A stretch of DNA of 22,833 nucleotides, taken from assembly GCA_946405475.1 (NCBI GenBank), contig CAMJHI010000006.1, positions 1 through 22,833 on the forward strand, in the 5' to 3' direction. Origin of the DNA: an uncultured Clostridia bacterium (GTDB taxonomy: Bacteria > Bacillota > Clostridia > Oscillospirales > Acutalibacteraceae). Shown here in pieces: positions 8,198 through 15,994 of the stretch. The notes below the pieces were generated by a model. The model worked only from the letters and a program-made list of their open reading frames with translations, made no database searches and was not told the DNA's origin. Within the stretch, counting starts at the first letter, position 1. Every line of letters begins with the position of its first letter. Both the position numbers and the translations under genes were made by a program.

Positions 8198-8232
8198 GAT
8201 CATGTTAATATTATTTGCAGGAGGTCAGCGTT

Positions 8233-10293
8233 ATGGATCAAGCCTTACAGCCCTTATTTACGCCGTGGAAGATCGGCAACTGCGAAATCAAAAACCGCAT
8301 CGTGCTCACCAGCATGGGCGGCACCGACCTGTTCGGGTGGATGGAAATCAACCACTTCGACAAGGACGGCGCGAAGTTTATCATGGAGGTCGCCAAAAAC
8401 AACTGCGGCCTCGTGCTGCCCGGCTGCCAGCCGCTTTATAACCCCATCATGGGTCAGTGGCTCGACAAGAACAACAAGATGTATAAAGACCTCGCCAAGT
8501 GGATGCCCGAATTCCACAAGACCGGCGCCAAGCTTTTTGTGCAGCTCACCGCGGGCTTCGGCCGTTCCTTCACGGTCAGCAGCATGATGGAAATGCTTTA
8601 CAACAACCCCGTGCTCAACGTGCTGAGCAAGCCGGTCATGAACCTTGACAAGATCACGGCTTCGGCTTCTCCCGCCGAAAACCGCTGGTCCGACCGTCTG
8701 CCCTCCCGCGAGATCACCAAAAAAGAGATCGACCGCTTTGTCGAAGCGTTCGCCGTCAGCGCCCGCAAGCTCAAGGAAGCCGGGGTCGACGGCGTCGAAG
8801 TCCACGCCGTGCACGAGGGCTACCTGCTCGACCAGTTCACGCTCAAATACGTCAACAAGCGCACCGACGAATACGGCGGCTCGTTTGAAAACCGCTACCG
8901 CTTTGCCGCCGACGTGGTCAAGGCGATCAAACGCGAATGCGGCAAGGATTTCCCGGTGTCGCTGCGTTACAGCATCGTTTCCAAAACCAAGGGCAACCGT
9001 CAGGGCGCGCTGCCGGGCGAGGAATACACCGAAGTCGGCCGCGACATGGAAGAAAGCGAACGCGCGGTCAAATTCCTGCAGGATGCCGGTTATGACATGC
9101 TCAACTGCGACAACGGCACCTACGACGCGTGGTACTGGGCGCATCCGCCCATTTATATGCCCGAAAACTGCAACCTCGCCGACGTGGAACACATCAAGCA
9201 GTTCTGCGACATCCCCGTGGTCTGCGCCGGTCGTCTCGACCCGCGCGTGGCGGCGCAGTCCATTGCCGCCGGCAAGCTCGACGGCGCCGGCTTCGCCCGC
9301 CCGTTCCTGGCCGATCAGGCGTGGGTCACCAAAATGATGAACGATCAGGAAGAAGATATCCGCCCGTGCATCCTCTGCCACAACGGCTGCTTCAACATGT
9401 GCCACTACAAGGGTGTGCCCAACGATCAGGATCTGGCCGACAGCACGCATCTCGCCCGCTGCGCCGTCAACGCGGAAACCATGCAGTGGAACAAGCACAA
9501 GATCGTCAAGACCAACGCGCCCAAGACCGTGCACATCATCGGCGGCGGCATCGGCGGCATGGAGGCGGCGCGCGTGCTCAAGCTGCGCGGCCACAAGCCC
9601 ATCATCCATGAAAAGAGCGGCGTGCTCGGCGGCACCTTCATCCCGGCTTCGGCCGAGAGCTACAAGGGCAAGCTGCGCGACCTGCTCCAGTGGTACCGCC
9701 TGCAAATGGAAAAGCTCGGCATCGACGTGCGCCTGAACGACGAGATCAAGGACGTGGCCACGTTCGGCAACGCGCCCGTCATCGTCGCCACCGGCTCGAA
9801 ACCCATCCAGCTCAAAAAAGTGCCCGGCTATGAAAAAATGGTCGAGGGCTGCGAATACCTCAACGGCACCAAAGAGGTCGGCGAAACGGTCGCCGTCATC
9901 GGCGGCGGTCTGACCGGCTGCGAGATCGCCTATGAACTCGCGCTGCAGGGCAAAAAGCCGATCATCGTCGAAATGAAGGACGACCTCGTGAGCCAGAAGG
10001 GCGTGTGCCTGGCCAACTCTTCCTATCTGCGCGAGTGGTTCGCGCTCAACAAGGTGCCGGTCTACCTTGAAACCACCCTGCGCGAGGTGCAGGACGGCAA
10101 GATCCTCTGCACCGACAAAAATGGCAAGAGCCTTGAGATCGCCTGCGACACCGTGCTCGGCTGCGTCGGCTACATCCCCGCGCCGCTGACCAAAGAAAAG
10201 GCGAAGAACGTCTATCTCGTCGGCGATTGTCTGGCCATCGGCAACCTGCGCTCCGTCGTCTGGCGCGCCTACGAAGTTGCGATGAGCATCTGA
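8233..10293 (+). CDS. Enoate-reductase-like FMN / 4Fe-4S / FAD oxidoreductase (Old Yellow Enzyme family)
   Basis: The 686-aa product has the layout of 2,4-dienoyl-CoA reductase, 2-enoate reductase and BaiCD/BaiH. An Old Yellow Enzyme TIM barrel spans residues 1 to about 365, with VHAVHEGYLLDQF (H191, H194) and the NKRTDEYGGSFENRYRF stretch. A cysteine cluster C379-x2-C382-x3-C386 ends with C410. FAD binding follows at GGGIGGMEAAR (437-447), then an NAD(P) motif GGGLTGCE (557-564). Such cytosolic anaerobe enzymes reduce or desaturate activated C=C bonds. The start is ATG 8233, eight bases after AGGAGG. Between the third and fourth cysteines lie 23 residues, about 12 more than in E. coli FadH. 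Substrate unknown; steroid, cinnamate or dienoyl-CoA types cannot be told apart here. Confidence 0.88.
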   Translation: MDQALQPLFTPWKIGNCEIKNRIVLTSMGGTDLFGWMEINHFDKDGAKFIMEVAKNNCGLVLPGCQPLYNPIMGQWLDKNNKMYKDLAKWMPEFHKTGAKLFVQLTAGFGRSFTVSSMMEMLYNNPVLNVLSKPVMNLDKITASASPAENRWSDRLPSREITKKEIDRFVEAFAVSARKLKEAGVDGVEVHAVHEGYLLDQFTLKYVNKRTDEYGGSFENRYRFAADVVKAIKRECGKDFPVSLRYSIVSKTKGNRQGALPGEEYTEVGRDMEESERAVKFLQDAGYDMLNCDNGTYDAWYWAHPPIYMPENCNLADVEHIKQFCDIPVVCAGRLDPRVAAQSIAAGKLDGAGFARPFLADQAWVTKMMNDQEEDIRPCILCHNGCFNMCHYKGVPNDQDLADSTHLARCAVNAETMQWNKHKIVKTNAPKTVHIIGGGIGGMEAARVLKLRGHKPIIHEKSGVLGGTFIPASAESYKGKLRDLLQWYRLQMEKLGIDVRLNDEIKDVATFGNAPVIVATGSKPIQLKKVPGYEKMVEGCEYLNGTKEVGETVAVIGGGLTGCEIAYELALQGKKPIIVEMKDDLVSQKGVCLANSSYLREWFALNKVPVYLETTLREVQDGKILCTDKNGKSLEIACDTVLGCVGYIPAPLTKEKAKNVYLVGDCLAIGNLRSVVWRAYEVAMSI

Positions 10294-10304
10294 ACCAACG
10301 AATG

Positions 10305-10348
10305 AAATTGCCCGATTTTTGCTTTCGGCGGAAATCGGGCAATTTTTT
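10305..10348 (+). terminator. Strong Rho-independent terminator
   Basis: AAATTGCCCGATTT at 10305-10318 pairs perfectly with AAATCGGGCAATTT at 10332-10345, a 14-base-pair stem with a 13-base loop, ending in a run of six T at 10343-10348. It lies 12 bases after the stop of the flavoenzyme and closes the two-gene unit. Confidence 0.93.
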
Positions 10349-10360
10349 GCGCGGATAAGG

Positions 10361-10389
10361 TTGTAAAAAAACGGCGGTCAAGGTATAAT
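10361..10389 (+). promoter_or_regulatory. Strong sigma-A promoter for yhaM-DUF2804-prmA
   Basis: TTGTAA at 10361-10366 and a perfect TATAAT at 10384-10389 are spaced by exactly 17 bases, just after the preceding terminator. The predicted start point is about 10395-10397. The -10 box contains the first two bases of an in-frame ATG at 10388, which therefore cannot be the initiation codon of a transcript made from this promoter. The leader would be only about 16 bases and consist almost entirely of the ribosome-binding site. Confidence 0.85.
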
Positions 10390-10411
10390 GGCAGAAAAGG
10401 AGTGTTGTCCA

Positions 10412-11386
10412 TTGAATTTTGAACACCATGCGAAATCCGGCACGGTGACCGGTTTTTGCCTGATCAAAAGCTGTGAAAAAAAGCTGAATAAACGCGGGGA
10501 ACCTTATCTTGACATGGTACTGGGCGATTCGTCCGGTGAGATCTCCGCCAAGCTGTGGAATTACAGCGAAGAGCTGCACGGCGTTTTTGCGGTGAACTCG
10601 GTGATCAAGGTGCAGGGCACCATCAGCGAGTTCAACGGCTCCGACCAGCTGCGCATCGACCGCATCCGCCGCGCCGTGGAATCCGACAACGTCAAAATCG
10701 AAGATTTCGTCACCTCCGCCGTTTACGGCGGCGAGGCGATGTATCAGGAGCTGCTGCGCCTGACGAAGCAGTTCCGCGATAAAGATCTGGCTCTGCTCGC
10801 CGAAACCGTGCTGGAAGAAAACCGCGACACGCTGCTGTATTATCCGGCGGCGTTCAAGCTGCACCACGCCATGCGCGGGGGACTGCTGCAGCACACGCTT
10901 TCGCTGGTGCGTCTGGCGCAGAGCGTGGCCAAAATCTACCCGTTCATCAACGAAGACCTGCTGCTCACCGGCGCCATGCTGCACGACATTGCCAAATTGC
11001 AGGAGCTGATCGCCGATGAAACCGGCATCGCCACGGGCTACAGCGTCAAGGGCACGCTGCTCGGCCACCTGATCATGGGCGCCATGATGGTGGAACAGGC
11101 GGCGCAAAAGCTCGGGATCCCCGAAGAAAAGGCCGTGCTGGTGGAGCATATGCTCATCTCGCACCACGGCGACCCGGAATTCGGCGCGGCGGTGCGCCCG
11201 CTGTTCATCGAAGCCGATATCCTCTCGGCGCTCGACCGGCTGGACGCCCGCATTGTCGAGGAGGAGGGCGCGCTCAACGGCGTGCAGCCCGGCAGCTTTT
11301 CCAACCGCCAGTGGGCGCTGGATAACCGCGCGTTTTACAATCACGGCCTCGGCCACCCCGAAAACGAAACCAATTTGGGACTTTAA
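10412..11386 (+). CDS. yhaM: YhaM-type 3'-5' exoribonuclease (OB-fold + HD domain)
   Basis: The 324-aa product joins an N-terminal OB-fold nucleic-acid-binding domain (about residues 5-85, with GEPYLDMVLGDSSGEISAKLWN) to a metal-dependent HD domain. HD residues include H161 in LLQHT, H191-D192 in MLHDIAK, H251-H252 in ISHHGDPE and a later DRLD. YhaM proteins of Firmicutes are cytosolic 3'-5' exoribonucleases with DNase activity in vitro. The start is taken as TTG 10412, nine bases after AAGGAG; the in-frame ATG at 10388 lies inside the promoter -10 box. It is first in a likely operon with the DUF2804 gene, 20 bases away, and prmA. Confidence 0.9.
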   Translation: MNFEHHAKSGTVTGFCLIKSCEKKLNKRGEPYLDMVLGDSSGEISAKLWNYSEELHGVFAVNSVIKVQGTISEFNGSDQLRIDRIRRAVESDNVKIEDFVTSAVYGGEAMYQELLRLTKQFRDKDLALLAETVLEENRDTLLYYPAAFKLHHAMRGGLLQHTLSLVRLAQSVAKIYPFINEDLLLTGAMLHDIAKLQELIADETGIATGYSVKGTLLGHLIMGAMMVEQAAQKLGIPEEKAVLVEHMLISHHGDPEFGAAVRPLFIEADILSALDRLDARIVEEEGALNGVQPGSFSNRQWALDNRAFYNHGLGHPENETNLGL

Positions 11387-11406
11387 GCATATCGGAGGAA
11401 TGCATC

Positions 11407-12453
11407 ATGTCACAGCGCAACCATGAGGTCACGACCGCTCACCCGCTTTTGAAAAAGGACGGCAGCCCGGCCGAGCCCGGCTGGAGCAAGCGCCTCGTGC
11501 AGGTCTACGACCGCAAGCAGATCAAAGCGCCGAAGATCCGCATCAAGGAATGGGATTATTATCTGGTCATTTCCAATAAGGAGCAGGCGGGCTTTGCCTT
11601 CACTCTGTCCGACGACGGCTACATCGGCCTGCAAAGCGTTTCCCTGCTTGATTTTTCCGTGCCGTGCGAGCACACCGAAACCGTGCTCAACGCCTTCCCC
11701 ATGGGCAAAATGAAACTGCCCGCCACCTCCGAACAGGGCGACATCGGCTATCACGACAAGCGGCTGAACCTCGAATACTTAAAAACGTCGGGCAAGCGCC
11801 GCATCGTTTGCAGCTTCAATAATTTCCAGGACGGCAAGCCCTTCAAGTGCGACATCACGCTTGACGAGCCGGACATGGATACCATGGTCATCTGCAAGCC
11901 GTGGCCGGAAAAGAAAACCGCGTTCTATTACAACCAGAAGATCAACTGCATGCGCGCCTCCGGCACCGTGGAATTTGACGGCCGCGTTTACACCCTCGAC
12001 CCCGCCACCGATTTCGGCACGCTCGACTGGGGCCGCGGCGTGTGGACGTACGACAACACGTGGTACTGGGGCTCGGGCAACGGCGTGGTCAACGGCAAGC
12101 CCTTCGGCTTCAACATCGGTTACGGCTTTGCCGACGACAGCGCCGCCACCGAAAACATTCTGTTTTACGACGGCAAATGCCACAAGCTCGACGAGATCGC
12201 GTTCAACATCCCCGTGCGCGACGGCAAAAAGTGCTACACCGAGCCGTGGACCTTCACCTCCAGCGACGGGCGCTTTGAAATGGATTTTGTGCCGATCATC
12301 GACCGCGCGGCGAAAATCGACCTGAAGGTCATCGTCAGCGACCAGCATCAGGTGTTTGGCCGCATGAGCGGCAAGGCCGTGCTCGACGACGGCACCGTGC
12401 TGGAAATCAAAGACCTGCTCTGCTTTGCAGAAGACGTGCATAACAAGTATTGA
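11407..12453 (+). CDS. DUF2804 domain protein
   Basis: The 348-aa product matches, from memory, the DUF2804 family across its whole length; no biochemical function is established that I know of. Visible marks are tryptophan- and glycine-rich stretches such as FGTLDWGRGVWTYDNTWYWG (about residues 204-223), FGFNIGYGF, and many beta-prone segments with acidic and aromatic residues. This suggests an all-beta fold, perhaps related to carotenoid 1,2-hydratase or lipocalin-like proteins, but that is inference. No signal peptide or membrane segment is seen. A GGAGG sits eight bases before the ATG at 11407. It lies between yhaM and prmA with gaps of 20 and 10 bases, so all three are probably cotranscribed. 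Confidence 0.82.
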   Translation: MSQRNHEVTTAHPLLKKDGSPAEPGWSKRLVQVYDRKQIKAPKIRIKEWDYYLVISNKEQAGFAFTLSDDGYIGLQSVSLLDFSVPCEHTETVLNAFPMGKMKLPATSEQGDIGYHDKRLNLEYLKTSGKRRIVCSFNNFQDGKPFKCDITLDEPDMDTMVICKPWPEKKTAFYYNQKINCMRASGTVEFDGRVYTLDPATDFGTLDWGRGVWTYDNTWYWGSGNGVVNGKPFGFNIGYGFADDSAATENILFYDGKCHKLDEIAFNIPVRDGKKCYTEPWTFTSSDGRFEMDFVPIIDRAAKIDLKVIVSDQHQVFGRMSGKAVLDDGTVLEIKDLLCFAEDVHNKY

Positions 12454-12463
12454 GTGGCTGATT

Positions 12464-13384
12464 ATGGACTGGACTGAAATCATCATCACCGTATCCCATC
12501 GGGATATCGAAAAGGCGGCGGCCATCGCGCAGGTGCTCGTGCCGGGCGTCTATATTGAGGATTATTCCAATTTGGAGCAGGAGGCCTGGGAGATCGCGGG
12601 CATCGACCTGATCGACGAGGAGCTGCTCCAAAAGGATCGCACCAAGTGCCTGATCCACTTGTATATTTCTCCCGAAGAAAACCCCACCGAAGCGACCGCG
12701 TTCCTGACCGAACGGCTCACGGCGGAAAAAATCGCCTTTGACCTGCAAACGGCGGTTTGCCGTAATGAGGATTGGGAGAATAACTGGAAGCAGTATTTCA
12801 AGCCCATCCCCGTGGGCAAGCGGCTGCTCATCCAGCCGGTCTGGAAGGAGGCGGCCGACGCGGGCGACCGCGCGGTGCTCAACATCGAGCCGGGTCTCGC
12901 TTTCGGCTCCGGCACGCACGAAACCACCCGCCTTTGTCTGGAAGCGCTGGAGCCGTATATCAGGCCGGGCGTGGAAATGCTTGACGTCGGCTGCGGCAGC
13001 GGCATTCTCAGCGTCGCGTCGCTGCTGCTCGGCGCGCGGCACGCCGTGGGGGTCGACATCGACGCCCTCGCGGTCAAAACCGCAAAAGAAAACGGTGAGC
13101 TCAACGGCTTCACCGCGCCGCAGTATGAGGTGTTCCGCGGCAGCCTGACCGAACAGGTGAGCGGGCAGTTTGACGTCATCGCCGCGAACATCGTGGCGGA
13201 TATCATCATCCTGTTTTCTTCGCAGGTCGGGCCGTTCCTCAAGCCGGGCGGCGTGTTCATCGCTTCGGGCATCATCGCCCCGCGCGAACCGGAGGTGCTC
13301 GCGGCGTTCGAGCAAAACGGCTTCGCGGTCATCGCCCGCCACGAAAAGAACGGCTGGCTGTGCTTTGAGTGCAAAACAAAGTGA
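12464..13384 (+). CDS. prmA: Ribosomal protein L11 methyltransferase
   Basis: The 306-aa product is the normal size for PrmA, the SAM-dependent enzyme that trimethylates ribosomal protein L11. The N-terminal substrate-recognition domain spans about residues 1-100. The catalytic domain has the PrmA signature FGSGTHETT (G150 onward), SAM motif I DVGCGSG at 174-180, acidic VDIDALAV, and the post-motif AANIVADIII. The start is taken as ATG 12464, 10 bases after the DUF2804 stop, because MDWTEIIITV matches the family N-terminus; the longer frame from TTG 12425 would overlap DUF2804. The ribosome site is weak (GAGTGG), so coupling to upstream translation is likely. A shared hairpin follows the stop by 16 bases. 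Confidence 0.95.
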   Translation: MDWTEIIITVSHRDIEKAAAIAQVLVPGVYIEDYSNLEQEAWEIAGIDLIDEELLQKDRTKCLIHLYISPEENPTEATAFLTERLTAEKIAFDLQTAVCRNEDWENNWKQYFKPIPVGKRLLIQPVWKEAADAGDRAVLNIEPGLAFGSGTHETTRLCLEALEPYIRPGVEMLDVGCGSGILSVASLLLGARHAVGVDIDALAVKTAKENGELNGFTAPQYEVFRGSLTEQVSGQFDVIAANIVADIIILFSSQVGPFLKPGGVFIASGIIAPREPEVLAAFEQNGFAVIARHEKNGWLCFECKTK

Positions 13385-13390
13385 TCAATT

Positions 13391-13434
13391 AAAAAAAAGG
13401 AAGCGGCTGAACGAAACCCGTTCAGCCGCTTTTG
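13391..13434. terminator. Bidirectional terminator between convergent operons
   Basis: A perfect 13-base-pair stem (13401-13413 with 13419-13431) encloses a five-base loop. On the minus strand it is followed by CC and eight T, a strong terminator for the GH16 operon. On the plus strand the tail is only TTTT, a weaker stop for prmA. The two operons converge here with 68 bases between stop codons. Confidence 0.92.
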
Positions 13435-13452
13435 CACTGGTATCAAGTTGTT

Positions 13453-14403
13453 TTATTTCTGATAGATCCTGACGTAATCGACGATGAAATCGGTCGTGAG
13501 GCTCTTGTCGGTCGGCAGCTTTTCCGCTTCGGGGATTTCCAGCGATACGATCACGTATTCCTCCACCTCGGACACCCCGTCCGCCCACGCGTTGCGCGCG
13601 GTCTCCACGCCGTTGATGTAGAAGATGTATTCATCCTCCGTCCATTCCAGCCCGTAGGTGTTGTAGGTGTGGTAGATGTCGTTGCCCTTGAAGCTGCCCA
13701 GATTGCAGGAATCGAGCGCGGGGGGCACGGTGGTCTCCCGGCAGCAGTGCACGGTCTGCGTGACCGAATTGTGCTTGAAGCGCTGGCCGTAGTTGAGCGA
13801 CTCAAAAATGTCAAGCTCCGCGCCGCCCACACCGCCGCGGGAAAGCGCGTCGTAGGGGTGATCGGCCTGGATCCAGAACGCACTCCAGAAGCCGGGGCTG
13901 TCGTTGCAGATGCACTTGATCTCAAAATAGCCGCGTTTATATTTTTGCTTGAGCATGATCATGCCCACGTACCAGCCCTCGCCGTAGTTTGCGGAGGTGT
14001 CGGCGGGCAGGTTGTTCTGGTCGCGGTACTGCGCCGATATGTACAGGTTGCCGTCCTTGACCTTGACCTGATCGGGCGCGTTGTAGCCGCCCCGGCGGGA
14101 GCCGCTGGCGCGGTAGACCCACTTGGTCGTGTCAAGCTCGGCGCCGTCGAACTCATCTTCAAAAACGAGCCGGTAGCCCTTGTCGGCCAGGATCTGTTCA
14201 TTGATCGGCTCACCCCGCGGCGTCAAAGCGCCGTTGAACAGGAACACGCCGAACACCTCGACGATCGCCATGATAGAGGCGACGATCGCTTTCAGCGACC
14301 CGGCGGTGAAGAGCTTTTTGAAATTCAGCGCGGCCTGATCCAGCGCGTAAGTCTCGCGCCAGGCCAGCGGAATTCCCAGTTTGAGCAGAAGCTGAGCGAG
14401 CAT
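13453..14403 (-). CDS. Membrane-anchored GH16 family glycoside hydrolase
   Basis: The 316-aa product has an N-terminal cytoplasmic stretch rich in lysine, one hydrophobic segment at about residues 38-60 and then a GH16 beta-sandwich domain from about 77 to the end. The catalytic motif is ELDIFE with E196 as nucleophile, D198, and E201 as acid/base; the ExDxxE spacing is the bulged form found in laminarinase-type enzymes, while licheninases use ExDxE. The domain opens with FEDEFDGAELDTTKW and ends with DFIVDYVRIYQK, both typical. Substrate is probably a beta-1,3- or mixed beta-glucan or galactan, but is not decided by sequence. The 35-residue stretch before the membrane segment and absence of a signal-peptidase site suggest a signal anchor. 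AGGAGG precedes the ATG. Last gene of a three-gene operon. Confidence 0.88.
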   Translation of the reverse strand: MLAQLLLKLGIPLAWRETYALDQAALNFKKLFTAGSLKAIVASIMAIVEVFGVFLFNGALTPRGEPINEQILADKGYRLVFEDEFDGAELDTTKWVYRASGSRRGGYNAPDQVKVKDGNLYISAQYRDQNNLPADTSANYGEGWYVGMIMLKQKYKRGYFEIKCICNDSPGFWSAFWIQADHPYDALSRGGVGGAELDIFESLNYGQRFKHNSVTQTVHCCRETTVPPALDSCNLGSFKGNDIYHTYNTYGLEWTEDEYIFYINGVETARNAWADGVSEVEEYVIVSLEIPEAEKLPTDKSLTTDFIVDYVRIYQK

Positions 14404-14421
14404 GGCGGAAGCCTCCTGTGA

Positions 14422-14991
14422 TTATTTTTCAAACGCGTAATCCGCGATCATGCTTTCGATCTGGGCGCACATCAGCGCGAATGTCTGCTGCCCCAGGTAA
14501 CGGATCACGGCGTTGTTGTCGGCGTTGCACAGCATGGCAAAGCTTTCGCCGATGGCTTTGTTTACGTCGTCTTTTTTGACGGCGAGGTAATAGAACGTAA
14601 ACGAAGTGCCGCCTGCCACGTTTTCGTAAAAGTCATATTCCTGGCGGCGCAGCTTGTCGTAAAGCGCGTCGGAAGCCGTGGCGGCCACCAGCGGCGGCAG
14701 CAGGCGGAACAGCGTGTTTTCCGCCGCGAACACCATGAGGATGCGAAGCTGCAGCTTGAGGTCGTTCGTCACGGAACGGTCGGAGAGAATGGCCTTGAGC
14801 TCGTCGTTCAATTCGTCGCAGTCGGGGGTGAAGCCGGCCAGCTTTTTGCCCAGCTCCTTGGCCTTGGCGGCGTTGCCGTTGGCCATGTTGCGCTTGAGCT
14901 CTTCCGCCAGCACCCGGATATCCAGATCGGTGGAATCGTGGTCGCTCGATTTGTTCCCTGCGGTGAAGATCTTCACATCATTGTCTTCCAT
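14422..14991 (-). CDS. Hypothetical 189-aa helical protein
   Basis: I do not recognise this protein. The first 20 residues are polar and acidic; the rest looks almost wholly alpha-helical, with amphipathic segments (RVLAEELKRNMANGNAAKAK, then KAILSDRSVTNDLKLQLRIL) and a more hydrophobic core near FRLLPPLVAATASDALYDKL. There is no signal peptide, no convincing membrane segment, no cysteine cluster and no nucleotide loop. Translation is well supported: AAGGAGGG lies just upstream of the ATG, and it is set 13 bases after the PHP gene stop and 18 bases before the GH16 start, in the same strand and codon style. A role shared with its neighbours is likely but undefined. Confidence 0.75.
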   Translation of the reverse strand: MEDNDVKIFTAGNKSSDHDSTDLDIRVLAEELKRNMANGNAAKAKELGKKLAGFTPDCDELNDELKAILSDRSVTNDLKLQLRILMVFAAENTLFRLLPPLVAATASDALYDKLRRQEYDFYENVAGGTSFTFYYLAVKKDDVNKAIGESFAMLCNADNNAVIRYLGQQTFALMCAQIESMIADYAFEK

Positions 14992-15004
14992 GTGCCGCCC
15001 TCCT

Positions 15005-15877
15005 TTATTCGTTCATCAGCATTTCCGCTTTTTTGGCCGCACGCCTCAGCTTGGCCTTGTAGCCGAAAAAGGCGTTCAGGTGCTGCTGCGGAACCTCTAT
15101 GCCGCCCACGCCGATCGGGGCGGGGGAGTACATGCCGTGAAAATCACTGCCGCCCGTGAGCAGCAGCCCTTTGCTTTTGCCGAGCTTGGCAAGCGCCTGC
15201 GTCTGCTCCTGGTCGTGGCACGGGTGCCAGACCTCGATGCCGTCAAGCCCGCAGGTGATCAGATCGTCGATCAGGTCGACGCAGTTGGAATGAGCCGGGT
15301 GCGAAAGCACCGCGACGCCGCCGGCGGATTTGACCAGCTCCACGACCTCGCGCGGGTCGGGGAAGGCGGGGTGCACCAGCACGTTGTCGCTGCTTTCGGG
15401 GTTGAACAGCGCGTGATACATGTCGCCGTAAAGCTCGGTGGTGATGTTGCATTGCATCAGGGCGTGCATGATGTGCTGTTTGAACACGTTGGTGGAGCCG
15501 GTGGCGCATTTGAGCACAAGATCGCCCGAGATCGGGTAGCGCTGCGCGACCTTCAGAATCATATACTGGCTGGCCTTTTTGCGGGCAAGGGAATTGCGCC
15601 GGCAAAGCCCTTCCAGCCGGTCGGGGCTGTCGGGGTAGTAGCACAGAATATGAACGTAACGGCCGCTTGAGCTGTCAAAAGCCGACAGCTCGACGCCGGG
15701 CACGACCTCAACGCCATGACGTTCGCCGATGATTTTTCCTCGAACGGTGCCTGCCAGACAATCATGGTCGGTGATGGCGATGGTTTTGATGTCTTTTTTC
15801 TTTGCCAAAATAATCAGATCATCGATCCCGATGGAACCGTCTGACAATTTCGTGTGGCAGTGCAGATCCGCTGTCAA
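15005..15877 (-). CDS. PHP-domain metal-dependent phosphoesterase
   Basis: The 290-aa product is a stand-alone PHP domain of the YciV/TrpH type. Metal-binding motifs in order are DLHCHTKLSDGS (H6, H8, D13), ITDHD (D37-H38-D39), PGVELSAF (E63), LSHPAHS, and GGSDFHG (D245, H247). Characterised relatives are nucleoside 3',5'-bisphosphate phosphatases or 5'-3' exonucleases on short RNA; which applies here is inferred at best. Expected to be cytosolic. The start is TTG at 15877, seven bases after a full AAGGAGG. It is the first gene of an operon with the 189-aa protein and the GH16 hydrolase and has its own promoter. Confidence 0.88.
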   Translation of the reverse strand: MTADLHCHTKLSDGSIGIDDLIILAKKKDIKTIAITDHDCLAGTVRGKIIGERHGVEVVPGVELSAFDSSSGRYVHILCYYPDSPDRLEGLCRRNSLARKKASQYMILKVAQRYPISGDLVLKCATGSTNVFKQHIMHALMQCNITTELYGDMYHALFNPESSDNVLVHPAFPDPREVVELVKSAGGVAVLSHPAHSNCVDLIDDLITCGLDGIEVWHPCHDQEQTQALAKLGKSKGLLLTGGSDFHGMYSPAPIGVGGIEVPQQHLNAFFGYKAKLRRAAKKAEMLMNE

Positions 15878-15957
15878 AGAAAAACCTCCTTATCCTTTCT
15901 GTTACAGCCGCCTCAGCCCGGCAACTGCATAAAAATTCAAAACACTTCACTAATATA

Positions 15958-15986
15958 ACTATACTACAAGGGATGGCGTTTTGCAA
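15958..15986 (-). promoter_or_regulatory. Sigma-A promoter for the PHP-GH16 operon
   Basis: Reading the minus strand, TTGCAA (15986-15981) and TATAGT (15963-15958) are separated by 17 bases. Transcription would start near 15951, giving a leader of about 75 bases with AAGGAGG at 15891-15885. The 171-base gap from 15878 to 16048 holds this promoter, the leader and an inverted repeat, and no gene. Confidence 0.75.
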
Positions 15987-15994
15987 GGGGAATC

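Noticed and set aside
8233..10293. Bile-acid-inducible operon enzyme (BaiCD or BaiH)
   Set aside because: The protein shares the architecture, but no other bai genes are present and the same layout occurs in several enoate and dienoyl-CoA reductases; the specific name is not supported.
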